A stretch of 64,000 bases of DNA from Trematomus loennbergii (Eukaryota > Chordata > Actinopteri > Perciformes > Nototheniidae), in contig JAAOOA010000166.1 of the NCBI GenBank assembly GCA_012861695.1, forward strand, positions 527,236-591,235, given 5' to 3'. Positions 1-11,202 of this stretch are shown here, piece by piece. The position numbers and the translations under genes were made by a program. The notes under the pieces are model-generated. The model searched no databases. It was not told where the DNA came from and saw only the letters and a program-made list of their open reading frames with translations. Each line of letters opens with the position of its first letter. Positions within the stretch are counted from its first letter, which is position 1.

Positions 1-756
1 CCTCCCCCACCTCTGCTGCTCACCCCCGCGTCAAAGTACACTGCACACTGAATTCAGATTATTTATCTTTATCTCGATATGGACATAAACGCGAGTGAAG
101 TCTAATCTGACAGGACGGAGACACGCAGCTCCTCCCGCTGTGATGCAGCGGGAGCAAAACACACACTTCAAGTCAGATCATCACCCTTAGCTATTTTAAT
201 TACCTCTCAAACTAAACTAGTTATAAATATGTTTATTTTACTGTCGAGTCACTCATTACTGGATCAGCTGCTGCATGAGACAGACACTGACGCTGTGAAG
301 AGAGGAAAAAGAGAGGCTCCGTATATTTTATTATTATATATCATTATATAGAGTCGTTATTCATTTGTTTTAAAGCTCAATAAATAACAAAGAAGACCTT
401 TGACCGGCACTTTTATAATTTTGTCCGGAAGATTTAAACTTTAACACACGTTGACCGCGAAAAACTCTGCCGGATCCCTCGGCCCCCACCGCGGAGAATA
501 AACAGAAGTGCAGCCATGACAACCATTCTTCTTCGCTGCTTTTGTGGAGGAAGTTGCTGCTTTTGTGGAGGAAGTTACAGCGCCACGTACAGGCTCGGCA
601 TATGTACTGCCGCTTTTCCAGCGGTTGGATCTAAATGGAGCTGTCTCGTGTGGGCAGACACTCCGGTGTATATTGCGTGTGGACGGAAGCTTTTTGGCGA
701 TTGCGTTTGCATTAATCCTATGCGTTTTGCCGTATGCTTTCCCGTGGGGGGGGGCC
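1..756. mobile_element. Harbinger-like MITE, right-hand part, cut by window edge
   Basis: From about position 50 this matches the interior and right end of the element seen complete around 36923-40931 (shared stretches beginning GAATTCAGATTATTTATCTT and TTTGACCGGCACTTTTATAA). It ends in GGGGCC at 756, next to an ACAGACAG run, as does the short copy at 2729-3153. Open frames inside (for example 441-860) have no recognisable domain and lie wholly in the repeat. Assignment to PIF/Harbinger is inferred from the complete copy. Confidence 0.55.
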
Positions 757-1209
757 ACAGACAGACAGACAGACGTAAACAGGTATTTGATAATGTCGTC
801 ACCATGGTAACCTTTGATCTCTGGGCTTACACACACAGGTGTTTGTAAACATTCCTTCACTACTACTTACATGTAATATCTTTATTTAACTCCTTCAGCC
901 TAATTCCAGCTGCAGGAACCATTCAAATATCAAACTTTTCAGCACATGATGGGAAACTTTCAACTTTTTCAAAAATGTTATACTTTTTAAAATATTCAGC
1001 TTTTTAAAGTCTTTTTTTAACATGGAAGTCATTGCAATGCATTTGAGCTGTAACAATTTGATTCAAATCATTTATCTTTTCTGCATTTCTCTGCTAAGTT
1101 CAGCAACACACTGACTTGGTCTCTGTAGCTAAAAGCAGCTACCATTCAGCTAATAACATATTCAGCTTTTTCTGCATTTTCAGCTAAATTCAGCCACAAA
1201 TGTTCACAG
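757..1209. repeat. dispersed repeat family, 3' segment
   Basis: Contains the stretch from CAGCTGCAGGAACCATTCAA to CATTTGAGCTGTAAC that recurs near 3300, 4660, 7870 and 9718. AT-rich with recurring TTCAGCTTTTT words. No coding potential seen. Confidence 0.6.
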
Positions 1210-1210
1210 T

Positions 1211-1256
1211 TTACAGCATTCGCACGCATTTTCTGCAGGAAATGCATTTTCTAGTT
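1211..1256. repeat. recurrent 46-bp repeat terminus with internal palindrome
   Basis: This block starts TTTACAGCATTCGCACGC, has the near-palindrome GCATTTTCTGCAGGAAATGC, and ends TTTCTAGTT. It recurs almost unchanged near 3552-3599, 5692-5737, 9670-9714 and 11157-11202. Each time sequence identity changes abruptly after CTAGTT, which is why I read it as one end of the dispersed element. Confidence 0.55.
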
Positions 1257-1346
1257 AGTGCGAATGCTGTGCCACAGCATTCCACTATAGCACTTCATCT
1301 TTATTAGTGCGAATGCTGTGCCACAGCATTCCACTATAGCACTTCA
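1255..1346. repeat. tandem pair of a palindromic ~41-bp motif
   Basis: Two direct copies about 49 bp apart, each with the perfect palindromic core GAATGCTGTGCCACAGCATTC apart from its centre. A third copy lies at 6788-6829, again at the start of a repeat block. The hairpin suggests a transposon terminus. Confidence 0.5.
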
Positions 1347-1359
1347 ATTTCTTTATTCT

Positions 1360-2299
1360 TCCCCTTATTATTTCAACCAACTTTTGGCTCTCCATAACTT
1401 CAGCTTACTTTCAGCTACAGAAACCATTCAAATATCAAACTATTCAGCCTGTTCAGGAATCGATGGGAAACCTTCAACTTTTAAAATATTTTATACTTTT
1501 TGAAATATTCAGCTTTTTAAACTCTTTTTTTAACATTGAAGTCAATGGGAGATGCCTTCAAATCCTCTTTTCCTACACTTTGCGCCAAATGCTACTCCTT
1601 CCACATACTTTCAGCTAGACACTTCATTCCAACTTTCAAATGATCACAACACCTTCAGCTATTCAAACTTGACTTTTATTTTTTATATCTTTTACACTTC
1701 TTGAGATAATTAACTTTGTTTGGAGCTTGGTAAAGAGGCTTTCTTCAGATTTTAACATTAGTGTGGATGGAGCAGCTCGTTAAGTCTAGAGTGCTTTGAT
1801 CTCAAAACAGAGTGGAGAGTGCTTGAAATTCTCCTAAAAAAATGTTTTAAACTTGCCATAATTCCCAAACCCTACACTCCTCAGACATAATTTTCATGAG
1901 AAACGTAGGAAAACATCTCGTAGCTTGAAAAATGACAAATAATTAAGCAAAATAATTAAACAAAATGCCTCATGAGGGCATGAAGTGACAAAAACGTTCA
2001 ACATGTCTCCATTAAAGCCCATTGTAATTTCAGGCAGATATTTCCTCACAGCAGCAGCCCACACCTTTCTTAAACTGCCAAAAAGGCCACATTATTAACC
2101 CGAAAGTAAACAAAAATTACACTTCAGATACTCAACTTCCTTGACATGCTTCACGTTTTGAAATTTCACAGATATCTGTTATCGTTCTTCCACAAAACGT
2201 TCACATGTAAGAGGTTCATCTCACATTCAGAACAATGAAGCCTTTGATCTATACATAGCTCGTTAGCTCAACTATAAACACCTGTGTTTGAACACGATG

Positions 2300-2300
<1 letters not shown>
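1360..2300. repeat. dispersed repeat, copy A
   Basis: Starts with TTTCAACCA and TTGGCTCTCCATAACTT, and contains GCCATAATTCCCAAACCCTA. The same order of blocks recurs from about 3605, 5740 and 6855. Later parts (near 2000-2280) are less well shared. No protein-coding frame with a domain is visible. Confidence 0.6.

Positions 2301-2302
<2 letters not shown>

Positions 2303-2390
<88 letters not shown>
2303..2390. repeat. (TC)44 microsatellite
   Basis: Uninterrupted TC dinucleotide for 88 bp, a pure polypyrimidine strand able in principle to form triplex DNA. Confidence 0.97.
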
Positions 2391-2394
<4 letters not shown>

Positions 2395-2725
2395 TATTTT
2401 CTGTCTGATGGAGACTTCATACTACTTACATCTGATATTTAACTCCTTCAGCCTAATTTCAGCTGCAGAAACCATTCAACTATTAACTTATTCAGCTATT
2501 TCAGGACAATGTTGTGGTTTATACCTTTTTGAAACCTTTTCTTTTAAATATTAAGCTTCTTCACTATTTTTCCTACTCTGCAATGCATTTGAGCTGTAAC
2601 AATTTTTATTCAAATCATTTCACTTTTCTGCATTTCTCCGCTAAGTTCAGCAACACACATACTTGGTTTTTGTAGCTACAAGCAGCATCTAATCAGAGCA
2701 GACATGCCCACAGACAGACAGAGAC
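2391..2725. repeat. dispersed repeat fragment
   Basis: Carries the CTTACATCTGATATTTAACT and CAGCTGCAGAAACCATTCAA blocks that recur after each minisatellite array (near 5460, 9460 and 10950). Nothing coding is seen. Confidence 0.5.
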
Positions 2726-2728
2726 ACA

Positions 2729-3153
2729 GGCCCCGGCCCCACACGAACGAAAACGGGTTGTATCCGCATATTTCTCTTGTGTATAGCCCTTTTTGCCACA
2801 CGAGGCCGTAACGAAACGATAGAAACGGACCCCGCAAACGACAACGGGTCCAAAGGTGGATAGATCTGATAAACTCTGCCCGGTTCCCTCGGCCCCCACC
2901 GCGGAGAATAAACAGAAGTGCAGCCATGACAACCATTCTTCTTCGCTGCTTTTGTGGAAGTTGAGGAGTTACAGCGCCACGTACAGGCTCGGCATATGTA
3001 CTGCAGCTTTTCCAGCGGTTGGATCTAAATGGAGCTGTCTCGTGTGGGCAGACACTATCCGGTGTATATTGCGTGTGGACGGAAGCTTTTTGGCGATTGC
3101 GTTTGCGTTAATCCTATGCGTTTTGCCGTATGCGTTCCTGTGGGGCCGGGGCC
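2729..3153. mobile_element. short Harbinger-like MITE with terminal inverted repeats
   Basis: Begins GGCCCCGGCCCCACACGAACG and ends in the inverted equivalent GTGGGGCCGGGGCC. It is flanked on both sides by ACA (2726-2728 and 3154-3156), a plausible 3-bp target duplication. It is a 425-bp internally deleted relative of the element at 36923-40931. The 3-bp duplication and GG-rich ends suggest PIF/Harbinger, but the duplication here is not the TWA usual for that superfamily, so the class is tentative. Confidence 0.55.
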
Positions 3154-3156
3154 ACA

Positions 3157-3600
3157 GACAGACAGACAGACAGAAACAGGTATTTTGATAATGTCGTCAC
3201 CATGGTAACCTTTGATCTCTGGGCTTACACACACAGGTGTTTGTAAACATTCCTTCACTACTACTTACATGTAATATCTTTATTTAACTCCTTCAGCCTA
3301 ATTCCAGCTGCAGGAACCATTCAAATATCAAACTATTCAGCACATGATGGGAAACTTTCAACTTTTTCAAAATATGTTATACTTTTTAAAATATTCAGCT
3401 TTTTAAAGTCTTTTTTATCTTTTCTGCATTTCTCTGCTAAGTTCAGCAACACACTGACTTGGTCTCTGTAGCTAAAAGCAGCTACCATTCAGCTAATAAC
3501 ATATTCAGCTTTTTCTGCATTTTCAGCTAAATTCAGCCACAAATGTTCACAGTTTACAGCATTCGCACGCATTTTCTGCAGGAAATGCATTTTCTAGTTC
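3157..3600. repeat. dispersed repeat segment duplicated from 757-1256
   Basis: Nearly the same sequence as 757-1256, including the downstream flank of the MITE. MITE plus flank therefore duplicated together locally. No gene. Confidence 0.6.
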
Positions 3601-4814
3601 TTCCCATTATTATTATTTCAACCATACTTTGGCTCTCCATAACTCAGCTTACTTTCAGCTACAGAAACCATTCAAATATCAAACTATTCAGCCTGTTCAG
3701 GAATCGATGGGAAACCTTCAACTTTTTAAAAAATTTTATACTTTTTGAAATATTCAGCTTTTTAAACTCTTTTTTTTAACATTGAAGTCAATGGGAGATG
3801 CCTTCAAATCCTCTTTTCCTACACTTTGCGCCAAATGCTTCTCCTTCCACATACTTTCAGCTAGACACTTCATTCCAACTTTCAAATGATCACAACACCT
3901 TCAGCTATAAACTTGTTATTCAGATTCTTCATATCTTTTACACTTCTTGAGATATTAACTTAGTTTGGAGCTTGGTAAAGAGGCTTTCTTCAGATTTTAA
4001 CATTAGTGTGGATGGAGCAGCTCGTTAAGTCTAGAGTGCTTTGATCTCAAAACAGAGTGGAGGGGTGCTTCAAATTCTCCCCAAAAATGTTTTAAACTTG
4101 CCATAATTCCCAAACCCTACACTCCTCAGACATATTTTGTCATGAAAAACGTAGGAAAACCTCTCCTAGGTTGGAAAATGAAAAAAATTAAGAAGAAATA
4201 TTAAACAAAATGCCTCTTGAGGGCATGAAGAGACAAAAAGTCCAGCTAGCTCCCAATTGATTCCCATGTTAAATCTTTCCGGAACTTTCTTCAGAACAGA
4301 GAGAAGTACACTTTAGACAAACTGCTCCCATCTCCACATTTTACACACAAAACCAAAAAAACAACATATATCAGTTCATTGGGGTTCCCTGATGCTCACG
4401 GTCTGGTATTTTTTTTAGGAGCCATAGTTTTTGAACAGTTGGCAAAATTGTCAGATATACTCCTCAATGCATTCTAATGGGCAGTTGGTTGTCATGGTGT
4501 TGATTGGAGCCACACACACCTGAGTGACATCATCTAATCAGAACAGACACCATGGAAACCTTTGATCTCTGGGTTTACACACACAGGTGTTTGTAAACAT
4601 TCATTCACTACTACTTACATTTAATATCTTTATTTAACTCCTTGAGCCTAATTTCAGCTGCAGGAACCATTCAAATATCAAACTATTCAGCCTTTTCAGC
4701 ACATGATGGGACACTTTCAACTTTTTCAAAATATGTTATACTTTTTAAAACATTCAGCTTTTTAAAGTCTTTTTTTTAACATGGAAGTCATTGCAATGCA
4801 TTTGAGCTGTAACA
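3601..4814. repeat. dispersed repeat, copy B
   Basis: Same block order as copy A, continuing through TTCATTGGGGTTCCCTGATG to the CATTTGAGCTGTAAC block just before a microsatellite. No coding signal. Confidence 0.6.
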
Positions 4815-4941
4815 TCTCTCTCTCTCTCTCTCTCTCACAGACAGACACACACTCTCTCTCTCTCTCTCTCTCTCTCACACTCACACTCACACTCACACTC
4901 TCTCTCTCTCTCAGACAGACAGACACACTCTCTCTCTCTCA

Positions 4942-5014
<73 letters not shown>

Positions 5015-5032
5015 CCTCTCTCTCACAGACAC
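4815..5032. repeat. compound (CT)n/(CA)n microsatellite
   Basis: CT tracts broken by CAGACAGACA, followed by a long CA tract (about 4950-5012). Directly precedes minisatellite array 1. Confidence 0.95.
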
Positions 5033-5034
5033 AT

Positions 5035-5441
5035 CAAGAGAAGAGAGGGCGATCAAGAGAAGTGAGAGAGGGTGATAGAAGAGTGATAGGGTGATCAAGA
5101 GAAGAGAGAGGGCGATCAAGAGGAGAGAGAGGGCGATCAAGAGAAGAGAGAGAGAGGGCGATCAAGAGGAGAGAGAGAGGGCGATCAAGAGAGAGAGAGA
5201 GGGCGATCAAGAGGAGAGAGAGAGGGCGATCAAGAGAGAGAGAGAGGCGATCAAGAGGAGAGAGAGAGGGCGATCAAGAGGAGAGAGAGGGCGATCAAGA
5301 GAAGAGAGAGAGAGGGCGATCAAGAGGAGAGAGAGAGGGCGATCAAGAGAAGAGAGAGAGAGAGGCGATCAAGAGGAGAGAGAGGGCGAGCAAGAGAAGA
5401 GAAAGAGGGCGATCAAGAGAAGAGAGAGAGGGCGATCAAGA
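5035..5441. repeat. 23-bp-period purine-rich minisatellite, array 1
   Basis: Roughly 17 imperfect units built on GGGCGATCAAGAGGAGAGAG plus GAs, usual spacing 23 bp. Because 23 is not a multiple of 3, long open frames rich in Arg, Glu and Lys arise in several phases; these are artefacts. The array ends at GATCAATGCAAATTC. Confidence 0.93.
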
Positions 5442-5738
5442 TCAATGCAAATTCACAACTACTTACATCTGATATTTAACTCCTTCAGCCTATTTTCAGC
5501 TGCAGAAACCATTCAACTATTACATTATTCAGCTATTTCATTACATCAAGGCGATACATGTTTTTTTAAACTTTTCTTTTAAATATTAAGCTTTTTCTCC
5601 ATTTTTGTAGCTAAAAGCAGCTACCATTCAGCTAATAACATTCAGCTTTTTCTGCATTTTCAGCTAAATTCAGCCACAAATGTTCACAGTTTACAGCATT
5701 CGCACGCATTTTCTGCAGGAAATGCATTTTCTAGTTTA
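5442..5738. repeat. dispersed repeat segment after array 1
   Basis: Contains the TTTAACTCCTTCAGCCTA block and ends with the CTAGTT terminus block. Same order as after array 3. Confidence 0.55.
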
Positions 5739-6787
5739 TTATTATTTCAACCATACTTTGGCTCTCCATAACTTCAGCTTACTTCAGCTACAGAAACCAT
5801 TCAAATATTAAACTATTCCGCCTGTTCAGGAATCGATGGGAAACCTTCAACTTTTTAAAAATATTTTATACTTTTTGAAATATTCAGCTTTTTAAACTCT
5901 TTTTTTTAACATTGAAGTCAATGGGAGATGCCTTCAAATCCTCTTTTCCTACACTTTGCGCCAAATGCTTCTCCTTCCACATAGTTTCAGCTAGACACTT
6001 CATTCCAACTTTCAAATGATCACAAGACCTTCAGCTATAACACTTGTTATTCAGATTCTTCATATCTTTTAAACTTCTTGAGATATTTAACTTAGTTTGG
6101 AGCTTGGTAAAGAGGCTTTCTTCAGATTTTAACATTAGTGTGGATGGAGCAGCTCGTTAAGTCTAGAGTGCTTTGATCTCAAAACAGAGTGGAGGGGTGC
6201 TTCAAATTCTCCCCCAAAAATGTTTTAAACTTGCCATAATTCCCAAACCCGACACTCCTCAGACATATTTTGTCATGAAAAACGTAGGAAAACCTCTCCT
6301 AGGTTGGAAAATGAAAAAAAATTAAGAAGAAATATTAACAAAATGCCTCTTGAGGGCATGAAGAGACAACAAGTCCAGCTAACTCCAATTGATTCCCATG
6401 TTAAATCTTTCCGGAACTTTCTTCAGAACAGAGAGAAGTACACTTTAGACAAACTGCTCCCATCTCCACATTTTACACACAAAACCAAAAAAAACAACAT
6501 ATATCAGTTCATTGGGGTTCCCTGATGCTCACGGTCTGGTATTTTTTTATAGGAGCCATAGTTTTTGAACAGTTGGCAAAATTGTCAGATATACTCCTCA
6601 ATGCATTCTAATGGGCAGTTGGTTGTCATGGTGTTGATTGGAGCCACGCACACACCTGAGTGACATCATCTAATCAGAACAGACACCATGGAAACCTTTG
6701 ATCTCTGGGTTTACACACACAGGTGTTTGTAAACATTCATTCACTACTACTTACATTTAATATCTTTATTTAACTACTTGAGCCTAA
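5739..6787. repeat. dispersed repeat, copy C
   Basis: Near-identical to copy B over about 1 kb, with only small indels. The 73-residue open frame at 6304-6525 lies in shared repeat sequence and is not preserved in the other copies. Confidence 0.6.
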
Positions 6788-8023
6788 TTAGTGCGAATGC
6801 TGTGCCACAGCATTCACTATAGTACTTCAAACTTTATTCTTCCCCTTAAACTTTTATTATTCAAAACCATACTTTGGCTCTCCATACCTCAGCTTACTTT
6901 CAGCTACAGAAACCATTCAAATATCAAACTATTCAGCCTGTTCAGGAATCGATGGGAAACATTCAACTTTAAAAAAATATTTTTATACTTTTAGAAATAT
7001 TCAGCTTTTTAAACTCTTTTTTTTACATTGAAGTCAATGGGAGATGCCTTCAAATCCTCTTTTCCTACACTTTGCGCCAAATGCTTCTCCTTCCTGATAA
7101 TTTCAGCTAGACACTTCATTCTAACTTTCAAATGATCACAATACTTTCAGCTATAAAACTTGTTATTCAGATTCTTATATCTTTACACTTTTTGAGATAA
7201 TTAACTTGTTTGGAGCTTGGTAAAGAGGCTTTCTTCAGATTTTAACATTAGTGTGATGGAGCAGCTCGTTAAGTCTAGAGTGCTTTGATCTCAAAACAGA
7301 GTGCAGCAGTGCTCCCCCAAAAATGTTTTAAACTTGCCATAATTCCCAAACCCTACACTCCTCAGACATATTTTTTCATGAAAAACGTAGGAAAACCTCT
7401 CCTAGGTTGGAAAATTAAAAAGATTAAGAAGAAATATTAAACAAAATGCCTCTTGCGGGCATGAAAGACAAAAAGTCCAGCTAGCTCCCAATTGATTCCA
7501 TGTTAAATTCTTTCCGAACTTTCTTCAGAACAGAGAGAAGTACACTTTAGACAAACTGCTCCCATCTCCACATTTTACACACAAAACCAAAAAAAACAAC
7601 ATATATCAGTTCATTGGGGTTCCCTGATGCTCACGGTCTGGTAATTTTTTGATAGGAGCCATGGTTTTTGAACAGGAGGCAAAATTGTCAGATATAATCC
7701 TCAATGCATTCTTAATGGCAACTCAGTGCTGCAGTGGTAAATCGTCATACGTAAGTCGTCACCATGGTAACCTTTCATCTCTGGGTTTACACACACAGGT
7801 GTTTGTAAACATTCATTCACTACTACTTACATTTCAATCTTTATTTAACTCCTTGAGCCTAATTTCAGCTGCAGGAACCATTCAAATATCAAACTATTCA
7901 GCCTTTTCAGCACATGATGGGCAACTTTCAACTTTTTAAAAATATGTTATACTTTTTAAAACATTCAGCTTTTTAAAGTCTTTTTTTAACATGGAAGTCA
8001 TTGCAATGCATTTGAGCTGTAAC

Positions 8024-8026
<3 letters not shown>
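6788..8026. repeat. dispersed repeat, copy D
   Basis: Starts with the palindromic GAATGCTGTG motif, then repeats copy C (about 6855-7790) and the pre-microsatellite block. The 96-residue frame 7649-7939 is not conserved in copies A-C. Confidence 0.6.
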
Positions 8027-8082
<56 letters not shown>

Positions 8083-8150
8083 ACAGACACACACTCTCTC
8101 TCACACACAGACACCCACACAGACACACTCTCCCTCTCTCTCACAGACAC
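8027..8150. repeat. (CT)n microsatellite with CA interruptions
   Basis: CT from about 8027 to 8080, then mixed CACACAGA. It occupies the same place, relative to the minisatellite, as 4815-5032. Confidence 0.93.
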
Positions 8151-9050
8151 ATCAAGAGAAGAGAGGGCGATCAAGAGAAGTGAGAGAGGGTGATAGAAGA
8201 GTGATAGGGTGATCAAGAGAAGAGAGAGGGCGATCAAGAGGAGAGAGAGAGGGCAATCAAGAGAAGAGAGAGGGCGATCAAGAGGAGAGAGAGGGGCGAT
8301 CAAGAGGAAGAGAGAGGGCGATCAAGAGGAGAGAGAGAGGGCGATCAAGAGGAGAGAGAGTGGGCGATCAAGGGAGAGAGAGAGGGCGATCAAGAGGAGA
8401 GAGAGGGCGATCAAGAGGAGAGAGAGAGGGCGATCAAGAGGAGAGAGAGAGGGCGATCAAGAGGAGAGAGAGAGGGCGATCAAGAGGAGAGAGAGAGGGC
8501 GATCAAGAGGAGAGAGAGAGGGCGATCAAGAGGAGAGAGAGAGGGCGATCAAGAGGAGAGAGAGAGGGCGATCAAGAGGAGAGAGAGGGCGATCAAGAGA
8601 GAGAGAGGGCGATCAAGAGGAGAGAGAGGGCGATCAAGAGGAGAGGAGGGCGATCAAGAGGAGAGAGAGAGGGCGATCAAGAGGAGAGAGAGAGGGCGAT
8701 CAAGAGGAGAGAGAGAGGGCGATCAAGAGGAGAGAGAGAGGGCGATCAAGAGGAGAGAGAGAGGGCGATCAAGAGGAGAGAGAGAGGGCGATCAAGAGGA
8801 GAGAGAGAGGGCGATCAAGAGGAGAGAGAGAGGGCGATCAAGAGGAGAGAGAGAGGGCGATCAAGAGGAGAGAGAGAGGGCGAGCAAGAGAGAGAGAGGG
8901 CGATCAAGAGGAGAGAGAGAGGGCGATCAAGAGAAGAGAGAGGGTGATCAAGAGAAGAGAGAGAGGGCGAGCAAGAAAAGAGAGAGAGAAGAGAGAGAGA
9001 AGAGAGAGAGGGCGATAGAAGATTGAGAGGGTGATCAAGAGAAGAGAGAG
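8151..9050. repeat. 23-bp-period minisatellite, array 2 (longest)
   Basis: About 38 units with a very regular 23-bp period between 8400 and 8880. Three units (69 bp) encode a 23-residue periodic peptide in any frame, giving spurious frames of 195-269 residues. Each unit carries a GATC. Confidence 0.95.
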
Positions 9051-9087
9051 AGTAATGTAACCTCCTAATGTAATGTATTACTCTATG

Positions 9088-9341
9088 AAAATGTTCAAAA
9101 AGTGCTCAAACTTCACATGTGTGCTAACAGTCCAGCCGTGAAGACATCTACGGGACAGTTTTGAGATTTCTTCAAATGCCGTTGCCATGGCAACACAATG
9201 CTCACCATGAAACACGGTTTTCTCATAACTTCAGTGAAAATGATCGAAATGGCCCAAAACTTCACAGGTTTGGTAACGATGCAGCCATCAACACATCTAA
9301 GCGTATTATGGGGTGTCATCAAATGCCGTTGCCATGGCGAC
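9088..9341. repeat. tandem dimer carrying RFX-type X-box palindromes
   Basis: Two related copies 147 bp apart. The first ends in GTTGCCATGGCAAC (9181-9194), a perfect palindrome matching the RFX X-box. The second ends in GTTGCCATGGCGAC (9328-9341). The surrounding text (CTTCACA, ACATCTA, TCAAATGCC) is shared between the copies. It is unlike the flanking repeat family. Regulatory activity is not shown. Confidence 0.5.
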
Positions 9342-9876
9342 AGATAATTCACCATCAAGTTAGTTCAAAAGTTTGCAGTTCAAATATTCTGCTGCTTTCC
9401 CAAGCCTTTTTACTTTCTTTCTCATCTTAATACAAATTCATTCACTACTACTTACATCTGATATTTAACTCCTTCAGCCTATTTTCAGCTGCAGAAACCA
9501 TTCAACTACATTATCAGCTATTTCATTACATCAAGGCTATACATGTTTTTCTAAACCTTTTCTTTTAAATATTAAGCTTTTTCTGCATTTTTGTAGCTAA
9601 AAGCAGCTACCATTCAGCTAATAACATATTCAGCTTTTTCAGCTAAATTCAGCCACAAATGTTCACAGTTTACAGCATTCGCACGCATTTTCTGCAGGAA
9701 ATGCATTTTCTAGTTTCAGCTGCAGGAACCATTCAAATATAAAACTATTCAGCCTTTTCAGCACATGATGGGACACTTTCAACTTTTTCAAAAATATGTT
9801 ATACTTTTTAAAACATTCAGCTTTTTAAAGTCTTTTTTTAACATGGAAGTCATTGCAATGCATTTGAGCTGTAACA

Positions 9877-9886
<10 letters not shown>
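9342..9886. repeat. dispersed repeat segments
   Basis: Contains the TTTAACTCCTTCAGCCTA block, the CTAGTT terminus (about 9670-9714) and the pre-microsatellite block. No gene. Confidence 0.55.
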
Positions 9887-9907
<21 letters not shown>

Positions 9908-10130
9908 GACAGACACACACTCTCTCTCTCTCTCTCTCTCACACTCACACTCACACTCACTCAGACAGACAGACACTCACTCACTCACACACTCACACAC
10001 TCACACACTCACACACTCACACACTCACACACAAACACACACTCACACACACACACACACAACACACACACACACACACACACACACAACACACACGCAC
10101 ACACACACTCTCCCTCTCTCTCACAGACAC
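9887..10130. repeat. compound (CT)n/(CA)n microsatellite
   Basis: CT tract, then repeated CACTCA and long CA runs up to the CATCAAGAG that opens array 3. Confidence 0.95.
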
Positions 10131-10922
10131 ATCAAGAGAAGAGAGGGCGATCAAGAGAAGTGAGAGAGGGTGATAGAAGAGATGAGGGTGATCAAGAGAA
10201 GAGAGAGGGCGATCAAGAGGAGAGAGAGAGGGCGATCAAGAGAAGAGAGAGAGAGGGCGATCAAGAGGAGAGAGAGAGGGCGATCAAGAGAGAGAGAGAG
10301 GGCGATCAAGAGGAGGAGGAGAGGGGCGATCAAGAGAAGAGAGAGAGAGGGCGATCAGAGGAGAGAGAGAGGGCGATCAAGAAGAGAGAGAGAGGGCGAT
10401 CAAGAGGAGAGAGAGGGGCGATCAAGAGGAGAGAGAGAGGGCGATCAAGAGGAGAGAGAGAGGGCGATCAAGAGAAGAGAGAGAGAGGGCGATAAGAGGA
10501 GAGAGAGAGGGCGATCAAGAGGAGAGAGAGTGGGCGATCAAGAGGAGAGAGAGAGGGCGATCAAGAGGAGAGAGAGGGCGATCAAGAGGAGAGAGAGGGC
10601 GATCAAGAGAAGAGAGAGAGGGCGATCAAGAGAAGAGAGAGGGCGATCAAGAGGAGAGAGAGAGAGGGCGATCAAGAGGAGAAAGAGAGGGCGATCAAGA
10701 GGAGAGAGAGAGGGCGATCAAGAGGAGAGAGAGTGGGCGAAGAGGAGAGAGAGAGGGCGATCAAGAGAAGAGAGAGAGGGCGATCAAGAGGAGAGAGAGT
10801 GGGCGATCAAGAGGAGAGAGAGAGGGCGATCAAGAGGAGGAGAGAGGGCGATCAAGAGGAGAGAGGGCGATCAAGAGAAGAGAGAGAGGGCGATCAAGAG
10901 GAGAGAGAGAGGGCGATCAAGA
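10131..10922. repeat. 23-bp-period minisatellite, array 3
   Basis: About 34 units, more variable in GA length than array 2. Starts with the same leader as arrays 1 and 2 (ATCAAGAGAAGAGAGGGCGA), so the three arrays descend from one locus. Confidence 0.94.
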
Positions 10923-11202
10923 TCAATGCAAATTCATTCACTACTACTTACATCTGATATTTAACTCCTTCAGCCTATTTTCAGCTGCAGAAACCATTCA
11001 ACTATTACATTATTCAGCTATTTCATTACATCAAGGCGATACATGTTTTTTTAAACTTTTCTTTTAAATATTAAGCTTTTTCTCCATTTTTGTAAGCTGA
11101 ATAACATTCCGCTTTTTCTGCATTTTCAGCTAAATTCAGCCACAAATGTTCACAGTTTACAGCATTCGCACGCATTTTCTGCAGGAAATGCATTTTCTAG
11201 TT
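10923..11202. repeat. dispersed repeat segment bordering the gene array
   Basis: Same tail as after array 1. It ends in the CTAGTT terminus at 11202, exactly where the first lectin unit begins. Confidence 0.55.

Noticed and set aside
441..860. 139-residue frame in the first kilobase and its relatives near 3055 and 37595
   Set aside because: All lie inside copies of the same Harbinger-like MITE and differ in frame between copies.
8151..9050. Open frames of 195-269 residues rich in Arg/Glu/Lys
   Set aside because: They are the translation of a 23-bp repeat; all frames are open because the unit lacks stop codons. No start context or domain.
8151..10922. Regular short repeats as a CRISPR array
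   Set aside because: Units are contiguous with no unique spacers and the context is eukaryotic; this is a minisatellite.
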